In this document: positions 22,977-31,611 of the stretch, in pieces | Layout: each line of letters begins with the position of its first letter | How positions within the stretch are numbered: position 1 is the first letter of the stretch | NCBI RefSeq assembly: GCF_007556755.1 | Contig: NZ_VJOO01000003.1 | Span: 62,001-126,000, forward strand | Reading direction: 5' to 3' | Length of the DNA stretch: 64,000 bases | DNA from: Tepidimonas fonticaldi | GTDB lineage: Bacteria; Pseudomonadota; Gammaproteobacteria; Burkholderiales; Burkholderiaceae_C | Notes under the pieces: generated by a model | What the model was told of the DNA's origin: nothing | Databases searched by the model: none | The model's input: only the letters and a program-made list of their open reading frames with translations | Made by a program: the position numbers and the translations under genes

Positions 22977-23347
22977 CGTGCGTCGGTGGATTGCGGCGGG
23001 GCATGCACGGGAATACCGTGGCGGGCCAGCACCTCGGCCCAGGCCGCGGTTTTGCGCGCCAGGCTCCAACTCGCGTTGGCGGGGCTGGTGGAGGGCAGGC
23101 GTTCCACGGGCACGCCCAGCGCGCGGGTGTGGCGGGCGTGGCGCCAGCTCTCGCCACCGTTGTGGGCAATGGCGCGCAGCCCCCACAGGGTGCCCAGAAT
23201 GGTCCAGAAATGGTTGTGCGGATGGGCATAGTACTGCTGCGCCCGCAGCGACGCCACGCTGGGAAAGCTGCCCAGCACCAGCAGCCGCGTGTGCGGCCCC
23301 ACCACCGGTGGCAGCCCCTGCAGACGCGGCGCTTGCCGATCGCTCAT
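22973..23347 (-). CDS. DNA-deoxyinosine (hypoxanthine) glycosylase-like protein with internal deletion
   Basis: A 124-residue member of the uracil-DNA glycosylase superfamily, family 6 type. The N-terminal motif LLVLGSFPSVASLRAQQYYA, AHPHNHFW, then HNGGESWRHAR and the terminal LPSTSPANASWSLARK are family hallmarks. Compared with the usual length of about 165-190, roughly 50-60 residues are missing between GTLWG (residue 56, near 23179) and LRAIAHNGGES. This is the stretch that normally carries the conserved WDV segment. The frame is intact, so this is a clean in-frame deletion and the enzyme is probably inactive. It overlaps TatD and the synthase-like gene by 4 bases each. Confidence 0.75.
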   Translation of the reverse strand: MSDRQAPRLQGLPPVVGPHTRLLVLGSFPSVASLRAQQYYAHPHNHFWTILGTLWGLRAIAHNGGESWRHARHTRALGVPVERLPSTSPANASWSLARKTAAWAEVLARHGIPVHAPPQSTDAR

Positions 23348-24246
23348 GCCGCGCCCCCGGCGGCTGCGGCTTCCGCCACGGCCGCGTCCGTATCCGGCGC
23401 AGGGCCGAGCAAAGCCCGCAGCCGCGGCAGCGCCGCGCAGGCATTGGCCCAGGTGGCGGCGGCCAGGGCCGCAGGGGCCAGGCCGCGCAGCCGCGCGATC
23501 TCGGCCCCGATGCGCGGCAGCTCCGCCGGTGAGTTGCGGCCCTGGGGGCGGCCCGCGGCCCGCTCGGCCGCCGTCACATACAGCCACTGGGGCGGAATGT
23601 CCGGGGCGTCCGTCTCCAGCACCAGCGCCTGCAGCGGCAGCGTGGCGGCCAGCTCGCGCAGGCGCCGTGCGGTGTCAAAGGTCACGGCGCCGCCAAACCC
23701 CAGGCACAAGCCGCGCGCCACGAAGGCCTGCGCCTGCTGCAGGCTGCCGTTGAAGGCGTGCGCGATGCCCCCGCACACCGGGTGCCCGGCATCGGCCTGG
23801 GCGCGCAGCCCCGCCAGCAGCGCATCGGCCGATCGCCGCACGTGCAGGATCACCGGCAGGCCGAAGCGCTGCGCCAGCCGCAGTTGCGCGCGGTAGAAGC
23901 GCTGCTGACGTTCCCGCATGGCGTCGGTGCACAGTTCGGGCACGAAGAAGTCCAGCCCGATCTCGCCCACCGCCACCAGCCGCGGGTCGTCACGCGCCTC
24001 GGCCAGCGCCCGCTCCAGCCGGACCAGGTCGTCCTCGGTGGCCTGCGGCACGTACAGCGGGTGGATGCCCAGCGCATAGGCGTCGCCCATCTCGTGGGCC
24101 AGCGCCCGCACCGTGGCAAAGTCACGCGCCTGCACCGCGGGCAGCACGCAGCACGCCACTCCCGCCGCGCGCGCCCGGGCACGCTCGGCCCGCGCGTCGG
24201 GGCCCAATTCGGGCGCATCGAGGTGGCAGTGGGTGTCGATCCACAT
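23344..24246 (-). CDS. tatD: TatD-family metal-dependent DNase
   Basis: A 300-residue TIM-barrel hydrolase. Metal ligands: His-x-His in DTHCHLD at the N-terminus, Glu in VGEIGLDF, His in VILHVRR, His in IAHAFNGS, and Asp in LETDAPD. Members are 3'-5' exonucleases acting in DNA repair or turnover. ATG 24246 (MWIDTHCHL) is preferred over ATG 24270 because the family starts just before DTHCHLD. First gene of a minus-strand run with glycosylase, synthase-like protein and EamA transporter, and divergent from an SDR gene 53 bases away. Confidence 0.92.
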   Translation of the reverse strand: MWIDTHCHLDAPELGPDARAERARARAAGVACCVLPAVQARDFATVRALAHEMGDAYALGIHPLYVPQATEDDLVRLERALAEARDDPRLVAVGEIGLDFFVPELCTDAMRERQQRFYRAQLRLAQRFGLPVILHVRRSADALLAGLRAQADAGHPVCGGIAHAFNGSLQQAQAFVARGLCLGFGGAVTFDTARRLRELAATLPLQALVLETDAPDIPPQWLYVTAAERAAGRPQGRNSPAELPRIGAEIARLRGLAPAALAAATWANACAALPRLRALLGPAPDTDAAVAEAAAAGGAA

Positions 24247-24299
24247 GGGATCCCGATTATGGTTCAGCACGGTCGCGCCACCGATGCCAGAATGGCTCC

Positions 24300-25082
24300 A
24301 TGGACCGTCGACACCTCACCCTCCTCACCGGGGCCTCGCGCGGGCTGGGCCGCGCCATGGCCGAGCAGCTGCTGGGGCCGGACCGGCTGCTGCTGACGAT
24401 CGAGCGCCGGCCCGACCCGGCGCTCGCCACGCTGGCCGCGCGCAGCGGCGCGCACCTGGAGCAGTGGAGCCAGGACCTGGTCGAGCCGGCCGAGGCCGCC
24501 GAGCGGCTGGCCCGCTGGCTCGACACGCTGGCGCCGGCCGCGCTGGCCAGCGCGACGCTCATCAACAACGCCGCCGTGCTGCCGCCCATCGGTCCGCTGC
24601 AGTCCAGCCCAGCAGAGGCGCTCTCACGCGCCCTGCGCGTGGGGCTGGAAGCGCCCATGCACCTGACGGCCACCTTTTTGCGCGCCACCGACCGCTGGGT
24701 GCAGGCGCAGGACTGGGATGGCCCGCGGCGGGTGCTCAACATCTCCTCGGGTCTGGGGCGCTACGCGATGGCGGGGCAGTCCATCTACTGTGCGGTCAAG
24801 GCCGGGCTGGACCACTTCAGCCGCTGCACGGCGCTGGACGAGGCCCGCCGCCCCCGCGGGGCACGCATCGTCTCGCTGGCGCCCGGGGTCATCGACACGG
24901 ACATGCAGGTGCAGATGCGCGCCGGGGATCCGGCGGGCTTTCCGGACCGGGACCGCTTCGTGCAGTTGCACGCCCAGGGGCAGCTCACACCGGCGCATCA
25001 GGCGGCACGCCGGGTGCTCGCTTGGCTGGAACGGCCGGATTTTGGCGATCCGTGCGTGGCCGATGTGCGCGACGCGGGGTAA
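24300..25082 (+). CDS. Short-chain dehydrogenase/reductase
   Basis: A 260-residue SDR with TGASRGLG (cofactor glycine motif), LINNAAVL (NNAG variant), the catalytic Ser in LNISSGLG and Tyr-x-x-x-Lys in IYCAVKAG. The PG motif is SLAPGVIDTDMQ. The layout matches sepiapterin-reductase-like/YueD-type SDRs. Substrate unknown. It diverges from tatD. Confidence 0.9.
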   Translation: MDRRHLTLLTGASRGLGRAMAEQLLGPDRLLLTIERRPDPALATLAARSGAHLEQWSQDLVEPAEAAERLARWLDTLAPAALASATLINNAAVLPPIGPLQSSPAEALSRALRVGLEAPMHLTATFLRATDRWVQAQDWDGPRRVLNISSGLGRYAMAGQSIYCAVKAGLDHFSRCTALDEARRPRGARIVSLAPGVIDTDMQVQMRAGDPAGFPDRDRFVQLHAQGQLTPAHQAARRVLAWLERPDFGDPCVADVRDAG

Positions 25083-25101
25083 GACACGCACCAGAAAAGA
25101 G

Positions 25102-25731
25102 ATGCTCCAGAATCGAGTGAACCCCAGGGGTGAGCTGTGTGCTGTGCCCAGCCGGGGCACGCTGATGGGCAATCGTGGAATCCTTCACGATGCCAATCAA
25201 CGCATCGTCAAGCCTTGGGCCCACCACGCCTGGGTCACCTGCTTGCTCGAGTACAAGGGCATCCAGCGACCCCGGCCGTTTTCGACGCCGAACAACTACT
25301 CGGAGTTGTTTTTTCTGGACGAGGCAACGGCGTTTTCAGCGGGTCATCGTCCCTGCAACTTCTGTCAACGCGAGCGAGCGCAGGCGTTCAAAACGGCGTG
25401 GTTCAAGGCGAACCCCGATGCCTGTAAAGAGGTGTCCTTAAAGGCCCTCGACAGCGTCTTGCATCGAGAGCGGGTCGACAGAAACAAGAACAAGCTCACC
25501 TACGACGCCCGCCTTGACTCACTTCCCGTCGGCGCTTTCTTCGTCTGGAAGAATTTGTTTCTGGCAAAGACGAGGCAGGGTTGTCTGGAGTGGAGCTTTG
25601 ACGGGTACCGACCGGGTCCGACCGTTCCGGCATCCGAAGTCGTGCAGGTGCTCACCCCCCGTTCGGTCGTCAATGCTTTTGCCCAGGGATTCGAACCCCG
25701 GTTTCATGCGACGGCATTGAACGCCTCGTGA
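25102..25731 (+). CDS. Conserved protein with GHRPCxxC metal-site-like motif, function unknown
   Basis: A 209-residue cytoplasmic protein without membrane segments. Recognisable blocks are RGTLMGNRGILHD, AHHAWVTCLLEYKG, YSELFFLDEATAFSAGHRPC, then CNFCQRERAQAF. The Cys-x2-Cys after GHRP resembles the metal- or alkyl-binding motif of Ada-type proteins, but there is no other Ada feature. Near 150-170, GAFFVWKNLFLAKTRQG and WSFDGY suggest a small beta-barrel. I have seen similar unannotated proteins in Rhizobiales and Burkholderiales. ATG 25102 has only a weak ribosome-binding site; ATG 25165 (MGNRG) is an alternative. Confidence 0.72.
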   Translation: MLQNRVNPRGELCAVPSRGTLMGNRGILHDANQRIVKPWAHHAWVTCLLEYKGIQRPRPFSTPNNYSELFFLDEATAFSAGHRPCNFCQRERAQAFKTAWFKANPDACKEVSLKALDSVLHRERVDRNKNKLTYDARLDSLPVGAFFVWKNLFLAKTRQGCLEWSFDGYRPGPTVPASEVVQVLTPRSVVNAFAQGFEPRFHATALNAS

Positions 25732-25802
25732 GCAGCGACACCTCGGTGCGGCAGGTCCGGTGGAAGCGCTCAATATAGGCATTCTCGGTGGGCTGACGGG
25801 GA
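25732..25802 (-). pseudogene. IS3-family transposase C-terminal fragment
   Basis: On the minus strand the 71 bases translate as RQPTENAYIERFHRTCRTEV followed by SLLT. The pattern P-x-E/Q-N-A-Y-I-E-R-F-H-R-T matches the Glu-containing third motif of the IS3 OrfB DDE domain. Nothing else of the element is visible on either side, so it is a scar of an old insertion. Confidence 0.6.
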
Positions 25803-25884
25803 ACGCATAATCCACACACACGCCGGCGTCCCTGCCGACGCCCGCCCAGCGGATCGCCCCAACACCCCTTTCCGGAGGTTTCCG

Positions 25885-26871
25885 ATGCCCCTGCTCCCGA
25901 CTTCCCGCCGCACCTGGCTCAAGACCGGACTGGCCTGCGCCGCCGCCGGCCTGGGCGCCCCGCTTACCGCCCTGGCCGACAACCGAACCGTGAAAATCCT
26001 GGTCGGCTTTCCCCCCGGCGGAGGCACGGACGCCATCGCGCGTCTGCTGGCCGAGCCGCTGCGCGAGGCGCTGGGCACCCCGGTGATCGTGGACAACCGG
26101 GCCGGCGCGGGCGGGCAACTGGCGGCCCAGGCCCTCAAGGCCGCTGCGCCGGACGGCACCACCCTGTTCCTGTCGCACGACCACACCATCTCCATCCTGC
26201 CGCAGGTGCTGCGCAATCCGGGGTTCGATCCGGCCAAGGACTTCGTCGCGGTGGCGGGCTTTGCCACCTTCGTCAACGCGCTGGCCGTCTCGGGCGGCAC
26301 CCCGGCCAAGACGTACCGGGACTTCGTCGCCTGGGTGCGACAGCAGGGCGGCAAGGCCAACGTCGGCATCCCCGCCCCGGCGTCGGTGCCGCAGTTTCTG
26401 GTGCAGTCGCTGGCCAAGCGCCAGCAGCTCGACCTGGTGGCCGTGCCCTACCGCGGCAGCGCGCCCATGATGGCCGACATGCTGGGCAACCAGATCCCGG
26501 CCGGCGTGGGGTCGGTGCCCGATTTCATCGAAAACCACAAGGCCGGCAAGGTGCAGATCGTCGGCGTCATGGGCCGCACGCGCCAGGCCATCCTGCCCGA
26601 CGTGCCGACGTTTGCCGAGCTGGGCATCCCTGGCTTCGAGGAGGTGCCCTACTACGGCCTGTTCGCCCCGGCCGGCACGCCCAAGGCGGCGCTGGAGCAG
26701 GTCAGCACCGCGCTGGCCAAAGCCCTGGCGCAGCCCGCGGTGCGGGATCGCCTGACGGCGATGGGGTTGACGGTCGGTCACATGAGCGGCGAGCAACTCG
26801 CCCAGCGCGAGCGCGCCTATACCGAGGTCTGGGCCCGCATCATCCGCGACAGCGGCTTCCAGCCACAGTGA
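25885..26871 (+). CDS. Bug-family tripartite tricarboxylate transporter substrate-binding protein
   Basis: A 328-residue periplasmic binding protein of the TctC/Bug family. An N-terminal RRTWLKTGLACAAAG suggests a Tat-like (twin-arginine) signal, cleaved near LADNRT. Family motifs: GFPPGGGTDAIARLLAE, VIVDNRAGAGGQLAAQ, and the C-terminal GLFAPAGTPKAALEQ. These proteins bind carboxylates or related small acids and are unusually numerous in Burkholderiales; no tctAB partner is adjacent. A good ribosome-binding site (GGAGG) precedes ATG 25885. Confidence 0.92.
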   Translation: MPLLPTSRRTWLKTGLACAAAGLGAPLTALADNRTVKILVGFPPGGGTDAIARLLAEPLREALGTPVIVDNRAGAGGQLAAQALKAAAPDGTTLFLSHDHTISILPQVLRNPGFDPAKDFVAVAGFATFVNALAVSGGTPAKTYRDFVAWVRQQGGKANVGIPAPASVPQFLVQSLAKRQQLDLVAVPYRGSAPMMADMLGNQIPAGVGSVPDFIENHKAGKVQIVGVMGRTRQAILPDVPTFAELGIPGFEEVPYYGLFAPAGTPKAALEQVSTALAKALAQPAVRDRLTAMGLTVGHMSGEQLAQRERAYTEVWARIIRDSGFQPQ

Positions 26872-26916
26872 CGCTGCGGGCGCCGCCGTCGCGCGGCGGC
26901 CCGATCGATCGCCCCA

Positions 26917-27657
26917 TCAATCGCCCAAAAAGCCGCCGGCGCGGTAGGTCAGCACCAGCGTGTCGCGCCAGCCGAGCACGCCCTCGGTCTGCGGCTGGAT
27001 GGGTGTGGTCTCGTGGATGACGCGTTCGTCGTCCAGCAGCAGCACGGACCACGGCTCGGTCAGCGTGAAGCGCTGGCCATTGGGGCCGTCGGCCTCGAAC
27101 ACGCGGCTCTCGCCCCCCTTGATGCCGTGGCGGCCGACCAGAAAGACGGCCACCAGATCGACGCCGTCGCGGTGCGCGCCCTCGGGCGTGGGGCGGCCGA
27201 TGCCCCCCGTGGTGTCGATACGGAAGGGGTGGGCCTCCACATACCAGGGCTGCGCACCTTTGAGGGCGGACACCACGGCCCCGGTGCGTTGCAGCAGCCG
27301 TGTCCACGCCGGCTGGGCGACCAGGGCGTCGGTCAGCGGGGCAAACCAACGCCGCATGCCCCCGTGCAGCGCGTTGTACTCCACGGGCTGGTAGTGGGGC
27401 CGCTCGGGCATGGGGCGCACGGCTTCGCCCTCGACGACGAAGCAGCCGTGCCGGCGCCGGCGGTAGCGGCCGCCGTCCTTGAGGTAGCGATCCGGTGGCA
27501 GGTCGTCCCAGGCGGGTTGCAGGGCCGTCAGGGCGGCGGCGTCCAGCCCCAGCCAGGCCCGCACCGCCGCCGCGCCAAGCACCGCATACCCCTGGCGGGC
27601 CAGGGTGGCGTCGAGTTGATCGGCGGCGACGGTGGGCGGGTCGAAGTGCGCAATCAT
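26917..27657 (-). CDS. 2OG-Fe(II) dioxygenase of the BsmA/IDO group
   Basis: A 246-residue protein of the 2OG-Fe dioxygenase family that includes L-isoleucine 4-hydroxylase and BsmA. The facial triad appears as His-x-Asp in PEGAHRDGVD with the distal His in ERVIHETTPI; the following basic residue in GWRDTLVLTY may bind 2-oxoglutarate. The family typically hydroxylates free aliphatic amino acids. It is convergent with the preceding receptor gene. Confidence 0.82.
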   Translation of the reverse strand: MIAHFDPPTVAADQLDATLARQGYAVLGAAAVRAWLGLDAAALTALQPAWDDLPPDRYLKDGGRYRRRRHGCFVVEGEAVRPMPERPHYQPVEYNALHGGMRRWFAPLTDALVAQPAWTRLLQRTGAVVSALKGAQPWYVEAHPFRIDTTGGIGRPTPEGAHRDGVDLVAVFLVGRHGIKGGESRVFEADGPNGQRFTLTEPWSVLLLDDERVIHETTPIQPQTEGVLGWRDTLVLTYRAGGFLGD

Positions 27658-27794
27658 GGTGCGCCAAGTGTAGCCGGCCCGCTCGGCCGCGCTGCGGGTA
27701 AACGCTATGGACGCCGCCGCCGCAGCGGTCTATGTTTGGTGTTTGACAAAAATCAAATGCTGAGCAGGACACGCACCATCGCGGAGGGACATCC

Positions 27795-28640
27795 ATGGCA
27801 GCCACCCACCCCGAATCGACCGACACCGGCCCCCACGACACCAACCGCCCGGACACCGAGGCCGGGCGGGAGTCGGTTTTTTCGCTGCCGCTGGCCTCGC
27901 TGAGCCCGGGCGATCCGCTGCGCTGGCTGGCCCGGGGCTGGCAAGACTTTCGCGCCTGTCCGCGCATCGGGCTGTTTTACGGCGCGTGCTTTGCGCTGAT
28001 GGGGCAGGCGCTGTGGCAGGCGTTCCAGCATGCGCCGGCCTATGTGCTGGCGCTGAGCGCGGGCTTTTTGCTCATGGGCCCGTTTTTGGCGCTGGGGCTG
28101 TACGACGCGAGCCGCGCGCTGGAGGAGGGTCGCCGCCCCTCGCTGCGCGCGTCGCTGTGGGCGTGGCGGCCCACGCTGTCCACCATGGCCATCTTTGCCG
28201 GCGTGCTGCTGATCCTGGAGATGCTGTGGGGCCGCGCCTCGCTGGTGGTGTTTGCGGTGACGATGAACACCATGCCCTCCAGCGAAAACATGCTGGCCGC
28301 GCTGCTGAGTCTGGACAACCTGGAGTTTCTGGTCACCTATGTGGTCGTTGGGGCCATCTTCGCGGGGCTGATCTTCGTCAGCAGCGCGATTTCCATCCCG
28401 ATGATCCTGGACCGACAGACGGATGCGGTGTCGGCGGCCCTCACGAGTTTTCGCGCCTGTTTGCAAAACCCGGGGGTCATGTTCCTGTGGGGCGCGTGGA
28501 TCACCGGGCTGTGCGTGCTGGCGATGCTGCCGGCCTTCTTGGGGCTGCTGGTGGTGGGGCCGGTGCTGGGCCATGCCACCTGGCACGCCTACCGGCACAT
28601 CGTGCCGGCGCCGCCGGCCCGCAGCGACGTCACGCGTTGA
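27795..28640 (+). CDS. DUF2189 integral membrane protein
   Basis: A 281-residue inner-membrane protein. After a hydrophilic N-terminus (1-35) come about six hydrophobic helices, with FYGACFALMGQAL, GPFLALGLYDASR and LEEGRRPSL typical of DUF2189 (Burkholderiales cytochrome-c-oxidase-associated or unknown membrane proteins). ATG 27795 follows GGAGGGACATCC. Function unknown. Its last 11 bases overlap the convergent AcuI-like gene. Confidence 0.85.
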   Translation: MAATHPESTDTGPHDTNRPDTEAGRESVFSLPLASLSPGDPLRWLARGWQDFRACPRIGLFYGACFALMGQALWQAFQHAPAYVLALSAGFLLMGPFLALGLYDASRALEEGRRPSLRASLWAWRPTLSTMAIFAGVLLILEMLWGRASLVVFAVTMNTMPSSENMLAALLSLDNLEFLVTYVVVGAIFAGLIFVSSAISIPMILDRQTDAVSAALTSFRACLQNPGVMFLWGAWITGLCVLAMLPAFLGLLVVGPVLGHATWHAYRHIVPAPPARSDVTR

Positions 28641-29625
28641 CGTCCACGACCAGCCGGCCGCGCACCCGCCCAGCCAGGACGTCGTCGGCCGCGGCGATGG
28701 CATCGGCCAGGGGAATGGTGCGCGTCATGCGCGCCAGCAGCGCCCGGTCCAGTTCGGCGGCCAGCCGCTGCCACGCCGTGCGGCGGCGCGCCAGCGGGGC
28801 CATGACGCTGTCGATGCCGTACAGCGTCACCCCGCGCAGGATGAACGGCGCCACCGTGGCCGGAAAGTCCATGCCCTGCGCCAGCCCGCAGGCCGCCACC
28901 GCGCCGCCGTAGCGGGTGCTGGCGCAGGCGTTGGCCAGGGTGTGGCTGCCCACCGCATCCACCACGCCGATCCAGCGTTCTTTCTGCAGCGGCTTGCCGG
29001 GCGCCGCCAGCGTCGCGCGGTCGATCACCTCCGCCGCGCCCAGGGCCTGCAGATAGTCCGCCTCGTGCGGGCGGCCGGTGGAGGCGACGACGCGGTGTCC
29101 GGCACGCGCCAGCAGCGCGATGGCGACGCTGCCCACGCCGCCGCCCGCGCCGGTCACCAGCACGTCACCGGCACCGGGCGCCACGCCCTGCGCCGCCCAG
29201 TGGGCCTGCAGCGCCATCACGCACAACATGGCGGTGTAGCCCGCGGTGCCGATGGCCATGGCCTCCCACGCCGTCAGGCCGGCGGGCAGCGGCAACAGCC
29301 AGTCGGCCTTGAGGCGCGCGCGCTGCGCCAGCCCGCCCCAGTGCACCTCGCCCACGCCCCAGCCGTTGAGCAACACGGCGTCACCCGGCTGAAAGCGCGG
29401 GTCGTCGCTGGCCTCTACCGTGCCGGCCAGATCGATGCCCGGCACCATGGGGAACTGCCGCACCACCGGCGAGCGCCCGGTGATGGCCAGCGCGTCCTTG
29501 TAATTGAGGGTGGAGTGCGACACGCGCACCGTCACCTCGCCGGCGGGCAAACGGTCGTCGGCCAATTCGGTCAGCGCGCAGCCGTATCCGGCGTCGGTCT
29601 TGTCGATCAGCAGGGCTTGGAACAC
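28630..29625 (-). CDS. acuI: Acrylyl-CoA reductase/YhdH-type quinone oxidoreductase
   Basis: A 331-residue medium-chain reductase of the YhdH/AcuI group, which reduces acrylyl-CoA or related enoyl compounds with NADPH. Motifs: SHSTLNYKDALAITG, VPGIDLAGTV, LLNGWGVGEVHWGG, and the Rossmann site VTGAGGGVGSVAIALLA. No zinc ligands. GTG 29625 (VFQALLI) is used because it starts the conserved N-terminus and no ATG is nearby. Lies 41 bases from the stop of the acyl-CoA ligase gene on the same strand, so they are probably an operon in fatty-acid or propionate metabolism. Confidence 0.85.
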   Translation of the reverse strand: MFQALLIDKTDAGYGCALTELADDRLPAGEVTVRVSHSTLNYKDALAITGRSPVVRQFPMVPGIDLAGTVEASDDPRFQPGDAVLLNGWGVGEVHWGGLAQRARLKADWLLPLPAGLTAWEAMAIGTAGYTAMLCVMALQAHWAAQGVAPGAGDVLVTGAGGGVGSVAIALLARAGHRVVASTGRPHEADYLQALGAAEVIDRATLAAPGKPLQKERWIGVVDAVGSHTLANACASTRYGGAVAACGLAQGMDFPATVAPFILRGVTLYGIDSVMAPLARRRTAWQRLAAELDRALLARMTRTIPLADAIAAADDVLAGRVRGRLVVDVNA

Positions 29626-29666
29626 AGGCAACTCCGTCAGGGATGGTCCGGGGGAATTCTGGCACG

Positions 29667-31430
29667 TCAGGCCGCGGCCGGCGCGGCGGTCCGAGCCGCT
29701 TCCTGCAACAGCCGCCACATCACCTTGCCGCTGCCGCTCTTGGGCAGGGCGTCCACGAACTCCACCAGCCGCGGGGCTTTGTACGCGGCCATGTGCTCGT
29801 GGCACCAGGCGATGATGTCCGCCTCGCTGACGGTGCCGCGCGCCGCCTGGCGCAGCACGACGACCGCCTTGACCGTCTCGCCCCGGTAGGCGTCCGGCAC
29901 GCCGATGACGCAGGCCTCGGCAATCGCGGGGTGGCGGAACATCAGCGCCTCGACCTCGGCCGGCCAGACCTTGAAGCCGCTGGCATTGATCATGCGCTTG
30001 AGGCGGTCGGTGATGAAAAAGTAGCCGTTGTCGTCCACCCGGCCCAAGTCCCCGGTGCGGAAGTAGCGCCGCCCCCGGTGCTCGAAGAACACGGCCGCCG
30101 TCGCATCCGGGCGCTGCCAGTAGCCGTCGAAGACCATGGGACCGCTCACGACGATCTCTCCCGCCTCGCCGGGGGGCAGCTCCTGCAGGGTGTCGGGGTC
30201 CACGACGCGCGCGTCGCAGCCGATGAAGGGCACCCCCAGACACTGGGGCTGCGGCCGGTCCGGCGGGTTGTGGTGCGAGGGGGCCGCGGTCTCGGTCAGG
30301 CCATAGCCTTCCACATAGCGCAGGCCAAACTGGTCGAGCAGGCGTTGCGCGACCGCCGCGGGCATGGCCGCGCCACCCCCGCCGATGAACACCAGGCTGG
30401 ACAGGTCGTAGTGATTGAAGTGCGGACTGGCCAACAGGTCGATCACCATGGTGGGGATGTTGGTCCAGTGCGTCACCCGCCAGCGCGAGATGAGCCGGCC
30501 CGCCAGATCCCGGTCCCAGCGCGGCATGATCACCGCCGTCGCGCCCAAATAGACGCTGGTGTGCATGCCGGCCACCATGCCGGTGATGTGGAACATGGGC
30601 ACCACCAGCAGCCCGATGTTTTCGGCGGTACCATTGGTCCACACCGCGGCGGCCACCGCGTTGTGCATCAGCGTGCGGTGCGGATGCATGCAACCCTTGG
30701 GCAGCCCGGTGGTGCCGCTGGTGTAAGGCAGCACGGCCAGATCGTCCGGCCCCACCTCGTGCGGCGGCAGGGGATCGGTGCAGGCCAGGGCCTGCGCCCA
30801 ATCTGCCACTTGGCCATGCGTCAGCGTGGGCAGGGGGTGGCGCGTGGCCAGCCACTCGCGCCACGCGGGGGGCACGGCCTCGCCGTCGAAGGCATCGTCG
30901 GGCATCGCATCGCGGTAGTGCAGCACCAGCAGGTCGCGCAGGCGCTGCTCGGGCGGCAGGGCGGCGTCGGCCGCGCACAACGCAGGGGCCAGGTCGGCCG
31001 CGGCGATGGCCACGCGGGCTTGCGGATCGGTGATGTAGTGGCCCAGCTCGTCGGCCTTGTTCATCGGGTTGACCGGCACCACCACCGCATTGGCCCGCAG
31101 GATGCCGTAGTAAGCGACGATGAACTGCGGGCAGTTTTGCAGGAAGAGGATCACGCGGTCGCCCCGCCGCACACCGCGCGCGGCCAGCCAGGCGGCGATG
31201 CGCTCGGCTTGGCGCTGCAGCTCCGGATAGGTCATCACCCGGTCGAAAAAGACCGTCGCCGCCTTGTCCGGGTACCGCCGCGCGCTCACCTCCAGGTTGA
31301 ACCAGAGCGAGGTCTGGGGCGGCTGGATGGTCCGCGGCACACGCGCGGGCCAGACGCGGGCATGCGGCCGGTCGTCGCCGGCGCTGGGGGCATCGCTGGG
31401 GGGATGGGTCGCGGACTCGGCGGTGGTCAT
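29667..31430 (-). CDS. Long-chain fatty-acid CoA ligase (AMP-binding)
   Basis: A 587-residue ATP-dependent acyl-CoA synthetase. P-loop-like motif YTSGTTGLPKGCMH; A5/A8 motifs EGYGLTETA and YFRTGDLGRVDDNGYFFITD; the catalytic Lys near the C-terminus in LPKSGSGKVMWRLL. The alkyl-binding region and length fit fatty-acyl or medium-chain ligases. It is the first gene before the AcuI-like reductase; a stretch of 180 bases without a supported gene separates it from the MFS gene on the other strand. Confidence 0.9.
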   Translation of the reverse strand: MTTAESATHPPSDAPSAGDDRPHARVWPARVPRTIQPPQTSLWFNLEVSARRYPDKAATVFFDRVMTYPELQRQAERIAAWLAARGVRRGDRVILFLQNCPQFIVAYYGILRANAVVVPVNPMNKADELGHYITDPQARVAIAAADLAPALCAADAALPPEQRLRDLLVLHYRDAMPDDAFDGEAVPPAWREWLATRHPLPTLTHGQVADWAQALACTDPLPPHEVGPDDLAVLPYTSGTTGLPKGCMHPHRTLMHNAVAAAVWTNGTAENIGLLVVPMFHITGMVAGMHTSVYLGATAVIMPRWDRDLAGRLISRWRVTHWTNIPTMVIDLLASPHFNHYDLSSLVFIGGGGAAMPAAVAQRLLDQFGLRYVEGYGLTETAAPSHHNPPDRPQPQCLGVPFIGCDARVVDPDTLQELPPGEAGEIVVSGPMVFDGYWQRPDATAAVFFEHRGRRYFRTGDLGRVDDNGYFFITDRLKRMINASGFKVWPAEVEALMFRHPAIAEACVIGVPDAYRGETVKAVVVLRQAARGTVSEADIIAWCHEHMAAYKAPRLVEFVDALPKSGSGKVMWRLLQEAARTAAPAAA

Positions 31431-31611
31431 CGGGCAGTCTCCTCGAATCTTGTCATGCAGTCGTGGGGCGGCACGGTGGGGCCGTGCCGCCAGCGCGCAG
31501 CATAGACAGCGCGGGGCCCGCTCGCCAAGGACGGGCCTGTCTCGTGCGAGACCGGCACACCGTCACCCGCGTGCCAGGCCGCACCGCAGCCGCCGACTAC
31601 CATGTCCCCCC

